NCBI GenBank assembly: GCA_027920525.1
Contig: CP115858.1
Coordinates: 3,224,001-3,288,000 of the forward strand
Source of the DNA: Chryseobacterium daecheongense
Lineage (GTDB): Bacteria > Bacteroidota > Bacteroidia > Flavobacteriales > Weeksellaceae
Length of the DNA stretch: 64,000 bases
Direction of reading: 5' to 3'
Positions 41,414-51,600 of this stretch are shown one piece after another. Made by a program: the position numbers and the translations under genes. Under the pieces are notes generated by a model. It did no database searches. It was not told the DNA's origin and saw only the letters and a program-made list of their open reading frames with translations. Numbering within the stretch: position 1 is the first letter of the stretch; each line of letters starts with the position of its first letter.

Positions 41414-42841
41414 ATGGAAAGGAGAAAATTTATTAAAACAAGTGCACTGGCAGGAGCCGGATTATTATTTGCGCAGAATGCTTTTGCAAAAGGGTTAAGC
41501 GTAGAAGAATTCCCTGTTGTCCGTGTTCCTAAAGATAAAAGGCATTTTACCAGTGAAGCGGTAGAAAATGCTATCTCAGCCTTTAAAAAGAAAGTGAAAA
41601 ATAAAGAATTGACCTGGCTTTTTGAAAACTGCTTTCCCAATACATTAGATACAACGGTTTTCTATACAGAAAACAACGGAACACCGGATACTTATGTTAT
41701 CACTGGAGATATAGATGCCATGTGGCTTCGTGACAGTTCTGCACAGGTTTTTCCTTACTTGCAGTTTTCAAAAAAAGATGAAAAGCTGCACAAATTGATA
41801 TCAGGAGTAATCCATAAACAGACCCAGTTTATTCTGAAGGATCCTTATGCGAATGCATTTTATAATGATGATCAAAAGATAAGTAAGTGGAAAGAGTACG
41901 ATCATACGGATATGAAACCCGGTATACACGAAAGAAAATGGGAAATAGATTCACTCTGCTATCCAATCCGCCTTGCGTATCATTTCTGGAAAACGACCGG
42001 AGATACAAAACCTTTTGATAATAACTGGCTGCAAGGAATTAAGCTGACTCTGAAAACTTTTATTGAACAGCAGAGAAAAACAGGTTTAGGACCTTATCAG
42101 TTTGAAAGGACAACAGCCTGGGCTACCGATGGAATCCCAATGGGAGGGTATGGATATCCTACAAAACCTGTTGGTCTTATAAGCTCCATGTTCCGACCAA
42201 GTGATGATGCTACCATTTATGCATTCCTTATACCTTCCAATTTATTTGCTGTGGTAAGTTTACGCCAGGCAGCAGAAATGGTTTCCCAGATCAAAAATGA
42301 AAAGGAACTGGCTAAACAATTAACGAGTCTTGCTGATGAGGTAGATGCTGCCATAAAGAAATATGGAATCTATGACCATCCGCAGTATGGAAAAATATAT
42401 GCTTTTGAAACGAATGGTTTTGGTAGCTATAACCTAATGGATGATGCCAATTGTCCAAGCTTGTTGGGATTGCCTTATCTGGATGCTGTAAAAGCTGATG
42501 ATCCTGTTTATCTTAATACCCGGAAATATGTATGGTCACAAGATAATCCTTTCTTTTTCAAAGGTAAGCTGGCAGAAGGAATCGGGGGGCCTCACATTGG
42601 TTTAGATATGATCTGGCCGATGAGTATCATTATGAAAGCGCTTACGACCCAAGATAAAAGCGAGATCCGCTGGTGTATAGAAACTTTACAGAAAACCCAT
42701 GGAGGAACAGGTTTTATGCATGAGTCCTTCCATAAAGATAATGATAAGAAATTTACCAGAGAATGGTTTGCCTGGTCCAATACATTATTCGGAGAATTGT
42801 TATGGAAAACCTATAATGAAAATCCGGAACTGCTGGGATAA
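41414..42841 (+). CDS. GH125 exo-alpha-1,6-mannosidase
   Basis: A 475-residue exported enzyme; the leader MERRKFIKTSALAGAGLLFAQ has a Tat-like RR start. GDIDAMWLRDSSAQVFPYLQF near residue 97 and KWEIDSLCYPIRLAYHFWKTTGD are family signatures, as are DGIPMGGYGYPTKPVGLISSMFRPSDDA and GPHIGLDMIWPMSIIMKALTT. GH125 removes alpha-1,6-linked mannose, the branch linkage at the N-glycan core. It follows GH92 by 32 bases and precedes the NagB-like gene by 48. Confidence 0.94.
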   Translation: MERRKFIKTSALAGAGLLFAQNAFAKGLSVEEFPVVRVPKDKRHFTSEAVENAISAFKKKVKNKELTWLFENCFPNTLDTTVFYTENNGTPDTYVITGDIDAMWLRDSSAQVFPYLQFSKKDEKLHKLISGVIHKQTQFILKDPYANAFYNDDQKISKWKEYDHTDMKPGIHERKWEIDSLCYPIRLAYHFWKTTGDTKPFDNNWLQGIKLTLKTFIEQQRKTGLGPYQFERTTAWATDGIPMGGYGYPTKPVGLISSMFRPSDDATIYAFLIPSNLFAVVSLRQAAEMVSQIKNEKELAKQLTSLADEVDAAIKKYGIYDHPQYGKIYAFETNGFGSYNLMDDANCPSLLGLPYLDAVKADDPVYLNTRKYVWSQDNPFFFKGKLAEGIGGPHIGLDMIWPMSIIMKALTTQDKSEIRWCIETLQKTHGGTGFMHESFHKDNDKKFTREWFAWSNTLFGELLWKTYNENPELLG

Positions 42842-42889
42842 ATTCAAAATTTAATAATCAAATTCAACACAAATAAAAAAAATTAAAAG

Positions 42890-45214
42890 ATGGAAAATAC
42901 TAAAATTTTTACCCCCGTAGAACTTACCTTTTTGAATGATGTTCCAAGAAGCAATAAGGTAAACGTTCCCTACATCGTCGTAGATAACTTTCCGAAGCTT
43001 GGGATGCTTTCGGCATTTCGGTTTCTGGAGTGGGTTCACAAGAATCCAAAAGGAGTTATCAGTCTGCCAACAGGAAAGACTCCGGAATATTTTATTTACT
43101 GGACAAAGTATATTCTCGATCATTGGGAGGAAGAAAATGTAGTAAGGCTAAGGGAAAAGCATCAGTTGTTATTTGCTGATAAACCATCGCTGGCTGATCT
43201 TCATTTTGTCCAAATTGATGAGTTTTATCCCATAAAATCTTCACAAGCTAATAGTTTTTATCATTATGTAAACAAATATTACATTGAAGGGTTTGGGCTT
43301 AAAAAAGAAAATGCTTTACTTATTAATTGTGATGAAATCCCTTTGGCGGAAGGTAAAAGTTTTGAAGAAGTTTTCCCGGACAGCAAAGTAAATCTTGAAC
43401 TAAGATATCGTGAAGCCCTGAACCCTCTTGAAAAATTACAAAAAGAATCTATTTTCCTCATTGATAACTGGTGTTCAGGATATGAACAAAAAATCCGCCA
43501 ATTGGGAGGGATTGGTTTTTTCCTAGGGGGTATTGGTCCAGACGGACACATTGCTTTTAATATCAAAGGTTCGGATCCTTATTCTACGACAAGGCTGACT
43601 TCGACTAATTTTGAGACGCAGGCAGTTGCTGCGGGAGATCTGGGAGGAATTGAAATTTCAAAAGAGCGCCTGGTGATCACTATAGGTCTTGAAACCATTA
43701 TTTATAACAAAGATGCGGTTGCTATTATTTTTGCAGCAGGTGAAGCGAAGGCTCCTATGATCAAAGATGCAATGGAACTTCCTCCTTCCAATTTATATCC
43801 GGCTTCTGTCCTTTCCCAACTTTCTAACGGACGGTTTTATCTTACACAAGGTGCGGCAAGTATGCTGAAAGACTATATTGATAACTATTATCATTCTGGA
43901 AGCTGGTCCCAGGAAAAGACCGATAGAGCTGTAATGTCTCTGACCCAAAAGCTGAACAAATATGCAGAACATCTTTCGTTGGATGATCTGAAAGGGGATG
44001 ATTATACAAAACTAATTCCGGATGTAAGCAATACTACGGTACAGCAAGTTATTGCGTCCATTGAAAATAAAATAAAAACAGGAACAAAACCGCTCAGCAA
44101 TGAAGTCTTTTATCATACCGGACCCCATCATGATGATATTTCTTTAGGATTATTACCATATATTCATTATCAGTCCCGTAATGAGACCAATTCTTCTCAC
44201 TATTCAGTTCTTACCTCAGGATTTACTGCTGTTACCAATAAATTTTTAATAAAAATCCTTCGCGATACGCTTTCTTTTATCGGAAGAGAAGAAGTTGAAA
44301 TGCTCAATTATCCCGATTTTTTTGAAAACGGATATAAAAATAAAAAAGATAAAGATGTATATCATTATCTGATCAATATTGCCTCCGGAAATGAAGAAGA
44401 GCGGGCGAGAGCTGTTTCTCATAGAATGGTAAGGAATATTGTCGAGCTCTGGAATCTGAAAAGCAAGTCTGGATTACGCGAAAAGATCAGGGAGATCATA
44501 GACACGGTTAACTCCAGCTATGACGGACAAAACCCTGAACCGAAAATTCAGATTTTAAAAGGGATGATCCGTGAATATGAGGAAGAGCTTGTATGGGCAC
44601 ATTTTGGGGTGAGAACAAAAAACGTAAGCCATCTGAGGCTCGGCTTTTATACGGGAGCCATTTTTACGGAAAAACCAAAAAGAGAACGGGATGTTCTTCC
44701 TATTTTACAACAGTTAAAGGAAATTAACCCTACAGTTATAAGTTTAGCTTTTGACCCTGAAGGAAGCGGCCCTGATACTCATTACAAAGTTTTGCAGGCT
44801 ATCGCTGAAGCGGTAAGAGAATGGGGCAAAGAAAAAGATCTTTCCGGTCTTAAAATCTGGGGTTACAGAAATGTATGGTATCAGTTTAATGCTGCAGACG
44901 TCAGCCATATATTCCCCGTATCACTTAATGCCATGAGCACAATGGATGAGAGCTTTACCAACAGCTATCTGAGCCAGGTAGATGCGTCCTTTCCAAGTTA
45001 CCGTTACAATGGGAAGTTCAGTCATCTGTCAATACAAACCTGGGTAGAACAGCTCAAAGCGGTTCAGCTGGTATTAGGGAAACCATATTTTTATGATAAC
45101 GAGAGTCCGAGGCTGAGGGCAACCCACGGATTATTATTCTTTAAAGAAATGAATGTAGAAGAATTCCTTCAATCTGCGAGGGAGCTGGAGAAGTCAACGG
45201 AAGGAGCCTTCTGA
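42890..45214 (+). CDS. Glucosamine-6-phosphate deaminase-like / PIG-L (LmbE) fusion
   Basis: A 774-residue cytosolic protein with two catalytic-type domains. Residues about 20-330 form the NagB fold: SLPTGKTPEYFIYW, FVQIDEFYPI and GGIGPDGHIAFNIKGSDP, the usual GlcN6P deaminase motifs. Residues about 400-640 match the PIG-L/LmbE deacetylase fold, beginning HTGPHHDDISLG, equivalent to HPDDE. One chain could therefore deacetylate a GlcNAc derivative and deaminate the product to fructose-6-phosphate. Similar fusions occur in Bacteroides; the deacetylase activity is inferred. Confidence 0.9.
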   Translation: MENTKIFTPVELTFLNDVPRSNKVNVPYIVVDNFPKLGMLSAFRFLEWVHKNPKGVISLPTGKTPEYFIYWTKYILDHWEEENVVRLREKHQLLFADKPSLADLHFVQIDEFYPIKSSQANSFYHYVNKYYIEGFGLKKENALLINCDEIPLAEGKSFEEVFPDSKVNLELRYREALNPLEKLQKESIFLIDNWCSGYEQKIRQLGGIGFFLGGIGPDGHIAFNIKGSDPYSTTRLTSTNFETQAVAAGDLGGIEISKERLVITIGLETIIYNKDAVAIIFAAGEAKAPMIKDAMELPPSNLYPASVLSQLSNGRFYLTQGAASMLKDYIDNYYHSGSWSQEKTDRAVMSLTQKLNKYAEHLSLDDLKGDDYTKLIPDVSNTTVQQVIASIENKIKTGTKPLSNEVFYHTGPHHDDISLGLLPYIHYQSRNETNSSHYSVLTSGFTAVTNKFLIKILRDTLSFIGREEVEMLNYPDFFENGYKNKKDKDVYHYLINIASGNEEERARAVSHRMVRNIVELWNLKSKSGLREKIREIIDTVNSSYDGQNPEPKIQILKGMIREYEEELVWAHFGVRTKNVSHLRLGFYTGAIFTEKPKRERDVLPILQQLKEINPTVISLAFDPEGSGPDTHYKVLQAIAEAVREWGKEKDLSGLKIWGYRNVWYQFNAADVSHIFPVSLNAMSTMDESFTNSYLSQVDASFPSYRYNGKFSHLSIQTWVEQLKAVQLVLGKPYFYDNESPRLRATHGLLFFKEMNVEEFLQSARELEKSTEGAF

Positions 45215-45270
45215 CCCATTGTTATATCTCCGGATTTTATAAACCAGGTCAAAAACGAAATAATTATACT

Positions 45271-47658
45271 ATGAAAGGAAAATCTATTCTTATTGCATTG
45301 GTCTTATTAATAGGGCAGGCAACATCTTTATTACGGGCACAGCTTAATCCTTTAGGAATATGCTATGTGGAGGTTAATAACAGCAATATTCTGAACGCAG
45401 GGTCATATACTTTGCAAAACAGTAACAAACAACTTTTTGACGTTGCTATTATCTTCGCGGCCAACATCAATTATGATGTTTCCAAAAGCCGGGCTTATAT
45501 TTCCAACAATAATAATGTGACAAAAGTATTAAACGATGTCGACACTTATGTAAGGCCTCTACAGCAAAAAGGAATCAAAGTATTATTAGATATCCTGGGG
45601 AATCATCAGGGGGCGGGTATCTGTAACTTTCCGACCCGGGAAGCGGCACGTGATTTTGCTTTGCAGATAGCCCACACCGTATATACCTATGGCCTGGATG
45701 GAGTTGATCTTGACGACGAATATGCAGATTATGGAAATAACGCTACCGGACAGCCGAATAACAGTTCTTTTGTTATGTTATTACAGGAGTTGAAAGCTGC
45801 CATGCCGGATAAATTAATTACATGGTATTACATTGGCCCGGCAACAACAAGGCAAGCTTATAATGGAGATAATGCCGGAAACTATATCAATTACGGATGG
45901 AACGCTTATTATGGCACTTATAATGCTCCTTCAATACCTCCTCTTGCCAATTCTAAAATTTCTGCGGCAGCAACCTGGATCCAGAATACTTCTGCTTCTA
46001 CACTTTCTACTTTAGCAACGAGCACAAAGAATGACGGCTATGGAGTTTTTATGTGGTATGATCTTAAAGGAACCAATGCTGCCAGCTATCTGAGTACGGG
46101 ATCTAACATTCTCTATAACGAGAACACACAACTTAGTGGCCAGCTGTATACCTGGACACAGGGAGCATCATGTGATCCACCATTAGGACTTGAGGTGACC
46201 AATGTTGCAGGAACTTCAGCTAAATTAAACTGGACTTCAAACGGTTCTCAAACCTACAATATAGATTATAAGGCAGCCAATTCAACAACGTGGATTAATT
46301 TGGCAACCAATTACTCCGGAAATAATATCAATGTAAACAACCTGGCTTTAAGTACAGATTACGATTGGAGAATTCAGTCCAATTGTTCTTCTACGCTGAA
46401 GAGTACATATCTTTTTGCTCCGAGATTTAATTCCGGAAGCGGATGTGAAATTCCGGCAGGCCTTAAGTCGGAAAACTTCCTGGGAACGACAACAAAGCTG
46501 TCATGGAATGCCGGAAGTGCAACTTCTTATACCTTACAGTATAAAACAGCTGCCGCTACAACATGGACAACGATTCAGAATATTACAACCAATACATATA
46601 ATCTGCAAAATTTAACTGAAAATACAAATTACGTTTGGAAAGTACAGGGAGTATGCAGTGCATCTACTGTAAGTGCATATTCTGCAGAGGCTTCATTTAA
46701 CAGTGGTTTTGCGCCGGTTCAAAGTCCTGGACCAAGATCTCTTTCTTTTAACGGCAGTAGTCATTATCTCAATGCCGGCCAGTTTAATCTAAGTGGGAAT
46801 GCACTCACTTTTGAAGGATGGGTGAAAGTAAATGCGTTTAAAACTGCTTTCCCTAATATTTCTTCAGTAATTGGGATTGAAGTAGGAGATAATAATTCTG
46901 CCATTCTGAGATTTGGGGATGCCGGTCTTACAAACAATAAATTACAATTTATATTAAGTTTCGGCTCATCTCAGATTAAGCTGAACAGCAATACTGGATT
47001 GAATACCAACACGTGGTATCATATCGCTGCCACTTATGACGGAACGGCGATGAAAATTTATATTAACGGAACTCTTGATGCAAGTGCTGCAGCCAGCGGA
47101 AACTTTACAGCCAATGGAATTCTTTATCTGGCAAGAAATTATGATAATTCAAGAACATTGAACGGTTTCCTTGATGAATTCCGGGTGTGGAAAAAAGCAT
47201 TGACAGCTCAGGAAATTATGAATGACAAATGTAATATAGCTTCTAATAGTGCAGGGCTTGAGGCTAATTGGAAAATGGATGAGGGAAGTGGTAACGGAGC
47301 TTTAGACGCGACTTCGAATACACATTTTGCGACTCTTATTAATATGTCAAATGCCAACTGGACAACAGATGTACCTTGCAATATTTCATTATCAACAAAA
47401 GACAATGTTCTTGAAAAAGGAAATAATGTCTATCCAAACCCTGTTAAAAAGGGAAATGATATTCATTTTGTAATTAATGATCGTTCTGCTAGTGAAGTAT
47501 CCCTATATGATCTTTCAGGGAAGTTGATCAAAAAACAGAGTGTAGATAAAGATAAAATAACGATCAATACTCAAGCTTTATCGTCCGGAACATATATTTA
47601 TAAAGTGGAATCAAAAAATGACCGCATTATATTTTCAGGAAAAATAATAGTGGAGTAA
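45271..47658 (+). CDS. Secreted GH18 endo-beta-N-acetylglucosaminidase with FN3, LamG and T9SS domain
   Basis: A 795-residue T9SS cargo. After the signal peptide (GKSILIALVLLIGQATSLLRAQ) comes a GH18 barrel (about 25-295) with DxxDxDxE as Asp143, Asp146, Asp148, Glu150. The sequence DGVDLDDEYADYG is characteristic of Endo H/F-type enzymes. Two FN3 repeats follow (about 305-475), each with a WxxGS/TxYTLQY-type core, then a LamG-type lectin fold (about 485-665). The C-terminal sorting domain starts VYPNPVKKG and ends GKIIVE. It should be exported across the outer membrane to cut the chitobiose core of high-mannose N-glycans. Confidence 0.93.
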   Translation: MKGKSILIALVLLIGQATSLLRAQLNPLGICYVEVNNSNILNAGSYTLQNSNKQLFDVAIIFAANINYDVSKSRAYISNNNNVTKVLNDVDTYVRPLQQKGIKVLLDILGNHQGAGICNFPTREAARDFALQIAHTVYTYGLDGVDLDDEYADYGNNATGQPNNSSFVMLLQELKAAMPDKLITWYYIGPATTRQAYNGDNAGNYINYGWNAYYGTYNAPSIPPLANSKISAAATWIQNTSASTLSTLATSTKNDGYGVFMWYDLKGTNAASYLSTGSNILYNENTQLSGQLYTWTQGASCDPPLGLEVTNVAGTSAKLNWTSNGSQTYNIDYKAANSTTWINLATNYSGNNINVNNLALSTDYDWRIQSNCSSTLKSTYLFAPRFNSGSGCEIPAGLKSENFLGTTTKLSWNAGSATSYTLQYKTAAATTWTTIQNITTNTYNLQNLTENTNYVWKVQGVCSASTVSAYSAEASFNSGFAPVQSPGPRSLSFNGSSHYLNAGQFNLSGNALTFEGWVKVNAFKTAFPNISSVIGIEVGDNNSAILRFGDAGLTNNKLQFILSFGSSQIKLNSNTGLNTNTWYHIAATYDGTAMKIYINGTLDASAAASGNFTANGILYLARNYDNSRTLNGFLDEFRVWKKALTAQEIMNDKCNIASNSAGLEANWKMDEGSGNGALDATSNTHFATLINMSNANWTTDVPCNISLSTKDNVLEKGNNVYPNPVKKGNDIHFVINDRSASEVSLYDLSGKLIKKQSVDKDKITINTQALSSGTYIYKVESKNDRIIFSGKIIVE

Positions 47659-47843
47659 GTCTTTAAAAAATTAATAAAATTATACAGTTAGAATTTAAAT
47701 TTGGAATCTAAGATAGGCAGACAAGTGGCAGGAACATTTAAAAAATGAATTTAGGAATTATTGAATAATAATGATTTTGCTTTCTTGTTTGTCTGTTTTT
47801 AGATGATCAGATATATCTACTGGAATTAAAAAATAAGAGAATT

Positions 47844-48710
47844 ATGCAAAATGCATTAGGTATAGACATTGGCGGATCGCATATTACAATGGCTCAGGTA
47901 GATCCTGAAAAGCATGAAATTATAGGTTCCACTTATATCAGGGAGCATGTTGACTCATTTGGCGGACGGGAAGATATTTTTTCCGCCTGGGTTTCTGCAA
48001 TCGGGAAAGCTGTAGTAAATCTGAACAGGGAAGAACTCCTTATAGGCATTGCAATGCCGGGACCTTTTGATTATAAAAACGGAATTTCTCTGATGCAACA
48101 GGGAAAATTTATCGATATCTACCAAATAAATATCAAAGAAGAACTGGCCAGCAGGCTTTCTATATTAAATGAACAGATCCACTTTGTAAATGACGCTGCC
48201 GCATTTCTGGAAGGCGAAGTTTTCGGAGGTTGCGTCACTGAATATAACCGTGTATTTGGGATAACGCTGGGAACAGGATTAGGAACAACATTCTACAATG
48301 GTGAGACTTCAACAGATGAGGATTTGTGGAATTCTCCTTTTAAAGATTCCTTAGCTGAAGATTATCTTGCCACTCGATGGTTTGTTAAACGATATGCGGA
48401 ATTAACAGGAAGCGAAATCTCAGGAACCAAAGAATTACTTGATAAGCCTAAAGACATCCAATTCAGGATATTTCAGGAGTATGCAGATTCTTTCTCGGAA
48501 TTTATTGTCAAATATGTATGGGATTACAGGCCGGAGGTCCTTGTAATAGGAGGAAACATTGCGAAAGCATATCCTTATTTTGAAGAAAGATTTAGTGAGA
48601 ATTTAGTAAAAAATAATATTAACTTGCCTGTTAAAATTTCGGCTATTTTTGAAGACGCTGCCATCTTAGGTGCTGCAAGCTATGCTTTGAAGAAGACCTT
48701 AATCAACTAA
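47844..48710 (+). CDS. ROK-family sugar kinase, without zinc motif
   Basis: A 288-residue ROK protein: LGIDIGGSHITMAQVDPE is the ATP loop, FVNDAAAFLEGEVFGG supplies the catalytic Asp, and GITLGTGLGTTFYNG and VLVIGGNIAKAY complete the ATPase fold. It lacks the usual CxCGxxGC zinc motif of bacterial glucokinases (compare the second ROK gene). It probably phosphorylates mannose or GlcNAc entering from the locus; which sugar cannot be read here. It precedes the second GH92 gene by 12 bases. Confidence 0.88.
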   Translation: MQNALGIDIGGSHITMAQVDPEKHEIIGSTYIREHVDSFGGREDIFSAWVSAIGKAVVNLNREELLIGIAMPGPFDYKNGISLMQQGKFIDIYQINIKEELASRLSILNEQIHFVNDAAAFLEGEVFGGCVTEYNRVFGITLGTGLGTTFYNGETSTDEDLWNSPFKDSLAEDYLATRWFVKRYAELTGSEISGTKELLDKPKDIQFRIFQEYADSFSEFIVKYVWDYRPEVLVIGGNIAKAYPYFEERFSENLVKNNINLPVKISAIFEDAAILGAASYALKKTLIN

Positions 48711-48722
48711 TAAAATGATATA

Positions 48723-50993
48723 ATGAAGTTTTTATTTTCAACTCTTTTTCTTCTGTTTAATGCGCTGGTTTTTGGTCAGAATCCATCTCCTGCAGATTAT
48801 GTAAATCCATTAATGGGAACCCAATCTAAGCCATCATTGTCTAACGGTAATACTTATCCTGCGATAGGGCTTCCATGGGGAATGAATATCTGGACTCCCC
48901 AAACAGGTAAAATGGGTGATGGATGGGCTTACACATATGATGCGGATAAGATCAGAGGATTTAAACAAACACATCAGCCCTCTCCATGGATGAATGATTA
49001 TGGGGCATTTGCAATTATGCCGGGTGTCGGAAAACTCAGGTTTAAAGAAGAAGATCGTGCCAGCTGGTTCAGCCATAAAGCAGAAATTGCAAAACCATAT
49101 TTTTATAGTGTTTATCTTGCTGATATTAATGTTACTACGGAGTTTACACCCACAGAAAGAGCAGCATTTTTCAAATTTGATTTCCCTAAAACGGATAGTG
49201 CTTATGTTGTAATTGACGCGCTGAATAAAGGTTCTTATATCAAAATTCTTCCGAAACAAAGGAAAATCATAGGATACACGACTAAGTATGCCAGAGGAAA
49301 ATATGAGAATTTTAAAAACTATTTTATTGTTCAGTTTGATAAAGACTTTGATGTAACGACAACATGGAAAGATGATCGGTTGGTAAATGATCAATTGGAA
49401 ATTACCAGCGATCACACAGGAGCCATAGTTGGATTTAAGTTAAAAAATAAAGAATCGGTTTATGCAAAGGTAGCTTCATCATTTATCAGTTTCGAACAGG
49501 CAGAAATTAACCTTAAAAGGGAAATTGCCGGCCGCAGTTTTGAGCAGGTAAAAGATAATGCGAAAGAGATATGGAACAAGACACTTGGAAAGATTGAAGT
49601 AAAGGGAGGAACAGATCAGCAAATGAGAACCTTTTATTCCTCTTTATACAGAACCTTATTTTTCCCACAAAAATTATATGAGATCGATGCTCAGAATAAA
49701 GTGAAGCACTGGAGTCCGTACAACAGTAAAATATTGGATGGGAAAATGTTTGCAGGAACCGGTTTTTGGGATACATTTCGTGCATTATACCCATTTCTGA
49801 ATCTCGTATATCCAAGCATCAACGTAGAGATGCAGGAAGGCCTTGCCAATGCTTACAAAGAAGGAGGTTTTCTGCCAGAGTGGAGCAGTCCCGGCTATTC
49901 TGATATTATGATCGGGAACAATTCTGCTTCCGTTGTTGCTGATGCTTACATTAAAGGATTGCGTGGATATGATATTGAAACCTTATGGCAGGCCGTAAAA
50001 CACGGGGCGAATAATGAAGGTCCTATTGAGGCTGTCGGCCGTAAAGGTGTGGAATATTATAATACCCTGGGATATGTTCCATATGATGTGAAAATTAATG
50101 AGAATGCAGCCCGTACTTTAGAATATGCTTACGATGACTTTTCGATTTATCAGTTAGGAAAAGCTTTAGGGAAACCAGCGTCAGAAATTGATATCTACAA
50201 AAAAAGAGCCTACAACTATAAGAATATGTTCGATCCTGAAACAGGTCTTATGCGAGGTAAAAATAAAGACGGAAAATTTCAGTCACCTTTTAATCCTTTT
50301 AAATGGGGAGATGCCTTTACCGAAGGAAACAGCTGGCATTACACATGGTCGGTCTTCCAGGATATAGATGGCCTTGCAAAGCTGATGGGTGGTAAAAAGA
50401 AATTCGAAGCCAAACTGGATGAGGTGTTTTCTCTTCCTCCAGTTTTTGATGATAGCTACTATGGAAGTGTGATCCATGAAATAAGGGAAATGCAGATCAT
50501 GAATATGGGGCAGTATGCCCACGGTAACCAGCCTATACAGCATATGATCTACCTGTATAATTATGCCGGAGCACCATATAAAACCCAATATTGGGCAAGG
50601 CAGGTAATGGATAAACTTTATCAGGCGACACCGGACGGATATTGTGGGGATGAGGATAACGGGCAAACTTCTGCATGGTATGTTTTTTCTGCATTAGGAT
50701 TTTATCCGGTAACACCCGCTACGGATCAATATGTTTTAGGGGCGCCGTTGTTTAAAGAAGTTACCGTACATCTGGAGAACGGTAAAAATATCGAAATAAA
50801 GGCTCCGGAGAATAGCAGTGAGAATCTTTACGTAAAATCCCTGAATGTAAACAATCAGCCTTACTCCAGAAACTGGTTGAGTCACAAAGACCTTCTTCAA
50901 GGTGCAGTTCTGGATTTCAAGATGAGCAATCAGCCGAATAAAGATAGAGGATCACAGGAAAAGGACTTTCCTTATTCGATGTCAAAAGAATAA
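48723..50993 (+). CDS. GH92 family mannosidase with Gln in place of the catalytic acid
   Basis: A 756-residue exported GH92 (signal peptide KFLFSTLFLLFNALVFGQ). The fold motifs are present: ADYVNPLMGTQ, GFKQTHQPSPWMNDYGAFAIMP, FWDTFRALYPFLNLVYP, DEDNGQTSAWYVFSALGFYP. At the catalytic acid position, where the other GH92 of this locus has GDEP (Glu606), this one reads GNQP with Gln603. GH92 members with this change are known to release mannose from Man-alpha-1-phosphate, whose leaving group needs no acid. I predict action on phosphomannosyl glycans as in yeast mannan. Confidence 0.93.
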   Translation: MKFLFSTLFLLFNALVFGQNPSPADYVNPLMGTQSKPSLSNGNTYPAIGLPWGMNIWTPQTGKMGDGWAYTYDADKIRGFKQTHQPSPWMNDYGAFAIMPGVGKLRFKEEDRASWFSHKAEIAKPYFYSVYLADINVTTEFTPTERAAFFKFDFPKTDSAYVVIDALNKGSYIKILPKQRKIIGYTTKYARGKYENFKNYFIVQFDKDFDVTTTWKDDRLVNDQLEITSDHTGAIVGFKLKNKESVYAKVASSFISFEQAEINLKREIAGRSFEQVKDNAKEIWNKTLGKIEVKGGTDQQMRTFYSSLYRTLFFPQKLYEIDAQNKVKHWSPYNSKILDGKMFAGTGFWDTFRALYPFLNLVYPSINVEMQEGLANAYKEGGFLPEWSSPGYSDIMIGNNSASVVADAYIKGLRGYDIETLWQAVKHGANNEGPIEAVGRKGVEYYNTLGYVPYDVKINENAARTLEYAYDDFSIYQLGKALGKPASEIDIYKKRAYNYKNMFDPETGLMRGKNKDGKFQSPFNPFKWGDAFTEGNSWHYTWSVFQDIDGLAKLMGGKKKFEAKLDEVFSLPPVFDDSYYGSVIHEIREMQIMNMGQYAHGNQPIQHMIYLYNYAGAPYKTQYWARQVMDKLYQATPDGYCGDEDNGQTSAWYVFSALGFYPVTPATDQYVLGAPLFKEVTVHLENGKNIEIKAPENSSENLYVKSLNVNNQPYSRNWLSHKDLLQGAVLDFKMSNQPNKDRGSQEKDFPYSMSKE

Positions 50994-51027
50994 ATCATTT
51001 TAACAATAAACTTTAATAGCGATAATT

Positions 51028-51525
51028 ATGAGTGCGGAAAAGAAAGAAATATTTGATAAAGTAGAAAAGATGCTAGGAGCTCAGGGCTTTAATCTTGTTG
51101 CAAAAGATGATACAAGACCGTGGGGTGGATTTTTTGTGATTGATGAAGCGCAGGCACAGGATTTTGCGAATCAATATTTTGACGGAATAGATGTGGAAAG
51201 CCTGAAGATCGGAGGAAAATTAAGTCCGAAAATTCTTCTGGTGGCGCCACAGGCAAGATTGAGCTGGCAGTATCACCACAGGAGAGCAGAAATCTGGCAG
51301 GTTGTTGAAGGAACAGTAGGTATAAAAAGAAGTAATACCGATGAAGAAGGTGAACTGCAGGAATACAAGCCAAAGGATCAGGTAAAACTTCAACAGGGAG
51401 AAAGACACCGATTGATCGGACTGGATGGCTGGGGTGTTGTAGCCGAGATCTGGCAGCATACGGATGCATCAAATCCATCGGATGAAGATGATATTGTAAG
51501 AGTACAGGATGATTTCGGAAGATAA
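51028..51525 (+). CDS. Mannose-6-phosphate isomerase-type cupin
   Basis: A 165-residue single cupin. PRPWGGF-type start (DTRPWGGFFVIDEAQAQDF), then RLSWQYHHRRAEIWQVVEGTVGIKR and LQQGERHRLIGLDGWGVVAEIW are the metal-binding cupin motifs found in type II mannose-6-phosphate isomerases and the C-terminal part of GDP-mannose pyrophosphorylases. It is probably an isomerase that feeds mannose-6-phosphate to fructose-6-phosphate. It lies 34 bases after GH92 and before GH97. Confidence 0.85.
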   Translation: MSAEKKEIFDKVEKMLGAQGFNLVAKDDTRPWGGFFVIDEAQAQDFANQYFDGIDVESLKIGGKLSPKILLVAPQARLSWQYHHRRAEIWQVVEGTVGIKRSNTDEEGELQEYKPKDQVKLQQGERHRLIGLDGWGVVAEIWQHTDASNPSDEDDIVRVQDDFGR

Positions 51526-51600
51526 TTCCGGTAAGTATAATTGATCTCTGTCCGCCATTTTCCCAGAGAATGGCGGACAGTGTTTTTTAAGATTATTATA

